Assembly: GCF_000981895.1 (NCBI RefSeq)
Contig: NZ_LATD01000005.1
Coordinates: 31,980 to 95,979 of the forward strand
DNA length: 64,000 bases
Source of the DNA: Streptomyces odonnellii
GTDB lineage: Bacteria; Actinomycetota; Actinomycetes; Streptomycetales; Streptomycetaceae
Reading direction: 5' to 3'
A program made the translations under genes and the position numbers. Numbering within the stretch: position 1 is the first letter of the stretch; the number at the start of each line of letters is the position of its first letter. The notes under the pieces were generated by a model. That model saw only the letters and a list, made by a program, of their open reading frames with translations. It was not told the origin of the DNA and did not search any database. Positions 60,668 to 64,000 of this stretch are shown one piece after another.

Positions 60668-61476
60668 GCCGACGGTACGGACGGTACGAGGGAAAGGAAG
60701 TGCCGCAGGTAGCGCGGGTTGGTACGGCGCATCGAGAGCAGCACGTACAGGTCGGCGCAGTCGAAGTCCGGGTCGTGCGCGGGCGCGCCGCACACCCAGG
60801 CGCCGAGCCGCAGATAGCCGCGCAGCAGCGGCGGCAGGTCGGCGGCGGAGCCGGGCGCGGCCTCGGTCTCCGGAGTCCAGAGCCGGTGCGGGGTGACCCA
60901 GTACTCCTCGGGCGCGAGGTTCTTGTTCTTGACGGTGGCCCAGGTGGTGGCCGCCAGGGCGCCGCCGTCCGCGAGCGGGATGGAGCAGCAGCCCGCCAGC
61001 CAGTTGTGGCCGCTGTTGGTCATGTAGCGGGCGAGTCCGGCCCAGATCAGGGCGATGACACCGCCGGTGCGGTGCAGCGGGTGGACACAGGAACGGCCGA
61101 CCTCGACGAGGTCGTCCCGGATCGGGCCGAGCCGGGACAGGTCGAACTCGCTGTCGGAGTAGATCCGGCCCGCCTCCCTGGCCCGGTCCGGCGGCAGCAG
61201 TCGGTAGGTTCCGACGACCTCGCCGGTGGTCTCCTCCCGTACCAGCAGGTGGTCGCAGTAGGCGTCGAAGGCGTCGACGTCCAGACCGGGCTCCGGTCCT
61301 TCGATGCGGGCGCCCAGCTCCCCGGCGAAGACCAGGTGGCGCAGCCGCTGCGCGGCCCGTACGTCCTCCTGGTTGCGCGCGAGGGAGACCACATAGCGCG
61401 TCTCGGCGTCGGCGGGAGCGGATGTGCCGACGGGCGACGGTGCGGTCGTGAGCGGAGCGGGTGCGATGGCGGACAT
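60664..61476 (-). CDS. OlsB-like N-acyltransferase (hemolysin/ornithine lipid family)
   Basis: ATG 61476 with GGAGACAGCC before it is preferred over the longer open frame. The 270-residue GNAT-fold protein has VRAAQRLRHLVFAGELGARI, FDAYCDHLLVREETTGEVVG, GRSCVHPLHRTGGVIALIWA and WLAGCCSIPLADGGALAATT, the pattern of ornithine-acyl-ACP N-acyltransferases (OlsB, COG3176). The enzyme would attach a 3-hydroxy fatty acid to ornithine. It is translationally coupled to the OlsA-type gene, which supports a two-step ornithine-lipid route. Confidence 0.85.
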   Translation of the reverse strand: MSAIAPAPLTTAPSPVGTSAPADAETRYVVSLARNQEDVRAAQRLRHLVFAGELGARIEGPEPGLDVDAFDAYCDHLLVREETTGEVVGTYRLLPPDRAREAGRIYSDSEFDLSRLGPIRDDLVEVGRSCVHPLHRTGGVIALIWAGLARYMTNSGHNWLAGCCSIPLADGGALAATTWATVKNKNLAPEEYWVTPHRLWTPETEAAPGSAADLPPLLRGYLRLGAWVCGAPAHDPDFDCADLYVLLSMRRTNPRYLRHFLSLVPSVPSA

Positions 61477-61723
61477 GGCTGTCTCCTGTGCCGGTGGGGA
61501 AGGCGGCTGCGGGGGCCCGACGCTGGCGCGAAGGGCCCGGCACCTTGTTTCTTCCGTGACCGGCTGGATTTGACATGACCACACGGCGGAGAGCGGATGT
61601 GGGACGGTTGAATGCCGGGGACCGGAGCGGGTGACGGATTCACCGGCACGTAACCTTGCCATGACTCTCCGTGACGTTCGGGCGCGGTCGAGCGCCCTCC
61701 GAGCCCTTACCGTCACCGGTGGT

Positions 61724-62974
61724 TCAGCCCGAGACGAGTTCGGCGGTGATGCGCTCCGAGGCTTCCTTCGCGGACGCCTCGGGGTCCGCGCCTTCGAGGA
61801 CGGCCGTCATATAGGGCTTGATCGGGTTGTCGGCCTCGACGCTCGCCCACTGCGGGGAGTTGGGGGTGGCCCGGCCCCCGGCGGCCCCCTCGGCCATCGC
61901 CGCGGTCCCCTCGTCACCGCGGATGACACGGGCGAGTGTCACCTTGTTCGGCACGTAGCTCATGGTCCTGGCGAGATCCGTCTGCCACTTCTCGCCCGCC
62001 AGCGCCTTCACCACGTCGACGGCTGCCGAGTGGTGGCTGGAGTTCTTCGGGACGATCAGATCGGAGCCGCCGGTGAAGACCGCGCCCGGCTTGTCCGCCG
62101 ACTTGCCCGGGATGGGGAAGAAGCCGAGTTTGCCCTTCAGCTCCGGGTTCTTCTCCTCGATGAGCCGTGCCGAGCTGGGGGTGGAGATGATCTGCGCGAC
62201 ATCGCCCCCGGCGAAGACGTCCGCCTGCGGGGGCTTGGCCTCGTCGGAGTTCGTGGGGCCGTCGCCCAGCGCCTGGAGGTCCTTGTAGAAGGACATGCCT
62301 CTGAGCGCCGCGGGCGAGTCGACCGCGCCCTGCCAGTCGCCGCCGGTCTCGACGGCCAGTTCGCCGCCCTCGTCCCAGATGAACCCGGCGAGGGTGTACC
62401 AGTCCTGGCCGGCGAGATAAATGCCCTGGTTGCTGCCGCGGTTCAGCCTCTCGGTGTCGGCCAGCCAGTCGTCGCGGGTCTTGGGCGGCTCCTCGATCCC
62501 GGCGAGCGCGAAGAGTTCCGTGTTGTAGATGACGACCCGGTTGGCCGCGTACCACGGGACACCGAACTGCGCGCCGTTGATCTGGCCCGGCTGGGCGAGG
62601 CCGGGCAGCCATGCCTCGCTGCCGAGGTCCCGTACGGACTCCAGGGTGAGGTCGCGCAGATTCCCGCTCTCCGCGTACTGGGCGACCTGGGTGTTGCCGA
62701 CCTCGATGACATCCGGCGCGTCCTGGCTGTCCAGCGCGGCCAGCACCTTCTCGCCGATCCCGGTCCACTCCTGGATCTTGATGTCCAGTTCGACGGAGGG
62801 GTGTTCGTCCTCGTAGTCGCGCACAAAGCGTTCGAGGAAGTCGTCGGAGACGCTGTCCTTCATCAGCCAGACGGTGACCGTGGTGGAGCCGCCCCCACCT
62901 GGCATCACTCCACAGCCGCCGAGCACGACGGAGGAGACAACTGCCACGGAACAGGCGAGACATCGGTTCTTCAC
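61724..62974 (-). CDS. Extracellular sugar-binding lipoprotein of an ABC transporter
   Basis: A GTG at 62974 after AGAAGG gives 416 residues with a short signal and lipobox LGGC (Cys at about 21). The family-1 receptor fold is seen in STTVTVWLMKDSVSDDFLER, GQINGAQFGVPWYAANRVVI, GGDVAQIISTPSSARLIEEK and PNKVTLARVIRGDEGTAAMA. Such receptors bind oligosaccharides. No permease genes follow within the window on this strand, so its membrane partners must lie elsewhere or it is an orphan. A GH16-like gene lies upstream. Confidence 0.9.
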   Translation of the reverse strand: MKNRCLACSVAVVSSVVLGGCGVMPGGGGSTTVTVWLMKDSVSDDFLERFVRDYEDEHPSVELDIKIQEWTGIGEKVLAALDSQDAPDVIEVGNTQVAQYAESGNLRDLTLESVRDLGSEAWLPGLAQPGQINGAQFGVPWYAANRVVIYNTELFALAGIEEPPKTRDDWLADTERLNRGSNQGIYLAGQDWYTLAGFIWDEGGELAVETGGDWQGAVDSPAALRGMSFYKDLQALGDGPTNSDEAKPPQADVFAGGDVAQIISTPSSARLIEEKNPELKGKLGFFPIPGKSADKPGAVFTGGSDLIVPKNSSHHSAAVDVVKALAGEKWQTDLARTMSYVPNKVTLARVIRGDEGTAAMAEGAAGGRATPNSPQWASVEADNPIKPYMTAVLEGADPEASAKEASERITAELVSG

Positions 62975-63164
62975 GTAGGTCAACCTTCTGGCGTGACGGC
63001 ACGAAGAGAGGGCCCGACGTGGGGGGATGCGAACGGTGTTCGCACGGGTGTGTGGGATTTTGGTATGGACCAAGAGGAGGGTCAAGTCCCCGAGGAGGAC
63101 GGAGGGGAACGGCCGCCTGAACGGCGCCCGTTCCCCCGATGCCGGCTGCTCCGGCGCCGTGATG

Positions 63165-64000
63165 TCAGCTCGCGGGCACCGTGTCCTCGAAGGCGGTGCC
63201 GGCCTTCCGGTAGGCGTTCACCTTCGCGGCGACCTGTGCGGGGGTCAGCACCTGGTCCTTGACGTGCAGGACGTAGTCGACCTTCTGGTCGTACGCCCGC
63301 GGTGTGGTGCTGGTCTGGCCCGCCAGGTCGATCAGCCACTGGTTGAAGTTGATCGACATGGGCCGCTCGGGCAGATAGCGGGCGTCATGCGTGCCGAAGG
63401 TCTGGCCGTCGACGTAGTAGGTGATGGCGTTGTTGTCGATGGTGACCACGAGATCGTGCCAGCCGGCGTAGCTGACCCGGGACTCGGAGTGCTGGTTGAC
63501 GGCCTCCCAGGGATCGGGCCGGTAGGTCTCCCAGGAGGTGGTGTAGAGGATGTTGGCGGGCTCGCCCCAGCCGCCGTTGGGCAGATACTCGAAGTCGTAC
63601 TCGGCGTAGTCGTCGGCCATCGGGGCCTTGAGGTCGTTGATGGTGAAGAAGGTCTGGACGAGACGGTCCCCGTCCGGGCCTGACTTGGGGGTGTCGGAGA
63701 ACCGCACCCGCGCCGCGTAGGTGCCGTTCTTGAACTTCGTCGCCCTGGTGAGGACTTCGGTCTGCTCGGTCGTCCCGCTCGTACCGGCGGTCGAAGTCTC
63801 CAGGTTCATCAGCGAGTTGGTCCCCTCCTTGGCGAAGGTGACGTTCTCGGGCGCCCAGGTGGCGCCCGGCACCCCGGGTCCGCCGGAGTTGGCGCGCACG
63901 CTCCAGCCGTGGGAGGCGAGCGCCGGATCGGTGTACGAGGTGTAGTCGAAGTCGTCGAAGAGCGCGGCCCCTCCGGTGGGCGGGTCGGTCGGGGGATCGG
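63165..64000 (-). CDS. GH16-like secreted glycoside hydrolase, N-terminus beyond window
   Basis: The reverse frame is open from the edge to the TGA at 63165, giving 278 residues. A Pro/Thr linker (DPPTDPPTGG) leads into ALFDDFDYTSYTDPALASHG and a beta-jelly-roll. It carries DYAEYDFEYLPNGGWGEPAN, whose Glu-x-Asp-x-Glu is the GH16 catalytic triad, and SRVSYAGWHDLVVTIDNNAI, YYVDGQTFGTHDARYLP and MSINFNQWLIDL. A linker before the catalytic domain implies an upstream binding domain or signal. The glycan target is unknown. Confidence 0.82.
   Translation of the reverse strand, partial: DPPTDPPTGGAALFDDFDYTSYTDPALASHGWSVRANSGGPGVPGATWAPENVTFAKEGTNSLMNLETSTAGTSGTTEQTEVLTRATKFKNGTYAARVRFSDTPKSGPDGDRLVQTFFTINDLKAPMADDYAEYDFEYLPNGGWGEPANILYTTSWETYRPDPWEAVNQHSESRVSYAGWHDLVVTIDNNAITYYVDGQTFGTHDARYLPERPMSINFNQWLIDLAGQTSTTPRAYDQKVDYVLHVKDQVLTPAQVAAKVNAYRKAGTAFEDTVPAS

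Noticed and set aside
1..64000. CRISPR array, restriction-modification or other known defence system
   Set aside because: No spaced repeat array, Cas, methylase or nuclease genes were seen anywhere in the window.

Overview
The window is high-GC DNA with frequent GTG starts, tightly coupled reading frames and a typical actinomycete gene set: a gvpOAFGJLSK gas-vesicle operon, ergothioneine genes egtABCD, an XRE/DUF5753 regulator, LCP and DUF5709 proteins. It is most consistent with a Streptomyces chromosome.

Layout. 1-3.8 kb (minus): gas-vesicle operon running off the left edge. 4-7.3 kb (minus): FAD oxidoreductase, SRPBCC protein, Fpg/Nei glycosylase. 7.4-16.8 kb: a decayed accessory region. 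It holds a truncated small protein, an Orn/Lys/Arg decarboxylase pseudogene, an MFS remnant, an acyltransferase, a voltage-gated-type cation channel, a wrecked IS701-like transposase, an IS5-like element whose transposase is split around a membrane-protein gene, a tRNA-like gene with an abnormal anticodon loop, a frameshifted MurG paralogue and a HIT protein. 16.9-26 kb: housekeeping and stress genes (pirin, TPR, semialdehyde dehydrogenase, transketolase, NDH-2-like flavoprotein, anti-sigma-type ATPase, DJ-1/PfpI).

26-33.4 kb: a sulfur-compound locus. A 25-codon, apparently leaderless peptide ending Ser-Cys-Cys-Ala precedes a flavin monooxygenase, a GNAT acetyltransferase and a polar amino acid ABC transporter with one ATPase, two permeases (one divergent) and two binding lipoproteins. 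The gene set resembles the Bacillus ytmI/tcyJKLMN and yxe operons for modified cysteines.

33.6-39.4 kb: an APC transporter, then a four-gene locus of unknown function. It encodes a 61-residue peptide with eight consecutive leucines and a Pro-Lys-Glu tail, two unrecognised helical proteins, and a class C beta-lactamase-fold protein without a visible signal peptide. It looks RiPP-like and is my main candidate for an undescribed system.

39.4-55 kb: LCP protein, a frameshifted secreted-repeat lipoprotein and its membrane partner, a Tat-exported metallophosphoesterase/LamG protein, DinB, XRE/DUF5753, a GlxA-type regulator, a subtilisin, a pyridine nucleotide-disulfide oxidoreductase, thioredoxin, an aldehyde dehydrogenase, a PemK-like protein and a PARG-like macrodomain protein. 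55.2-59.6 kb: egtABCD. 59.5-61.5 kb (minus): an acyltransferase pair suggesting ornithine-lipid synthesis. 61.7-64 kb: a sugar-binding lipoprotein and a partial GH16-like hydrolase at the right edge.
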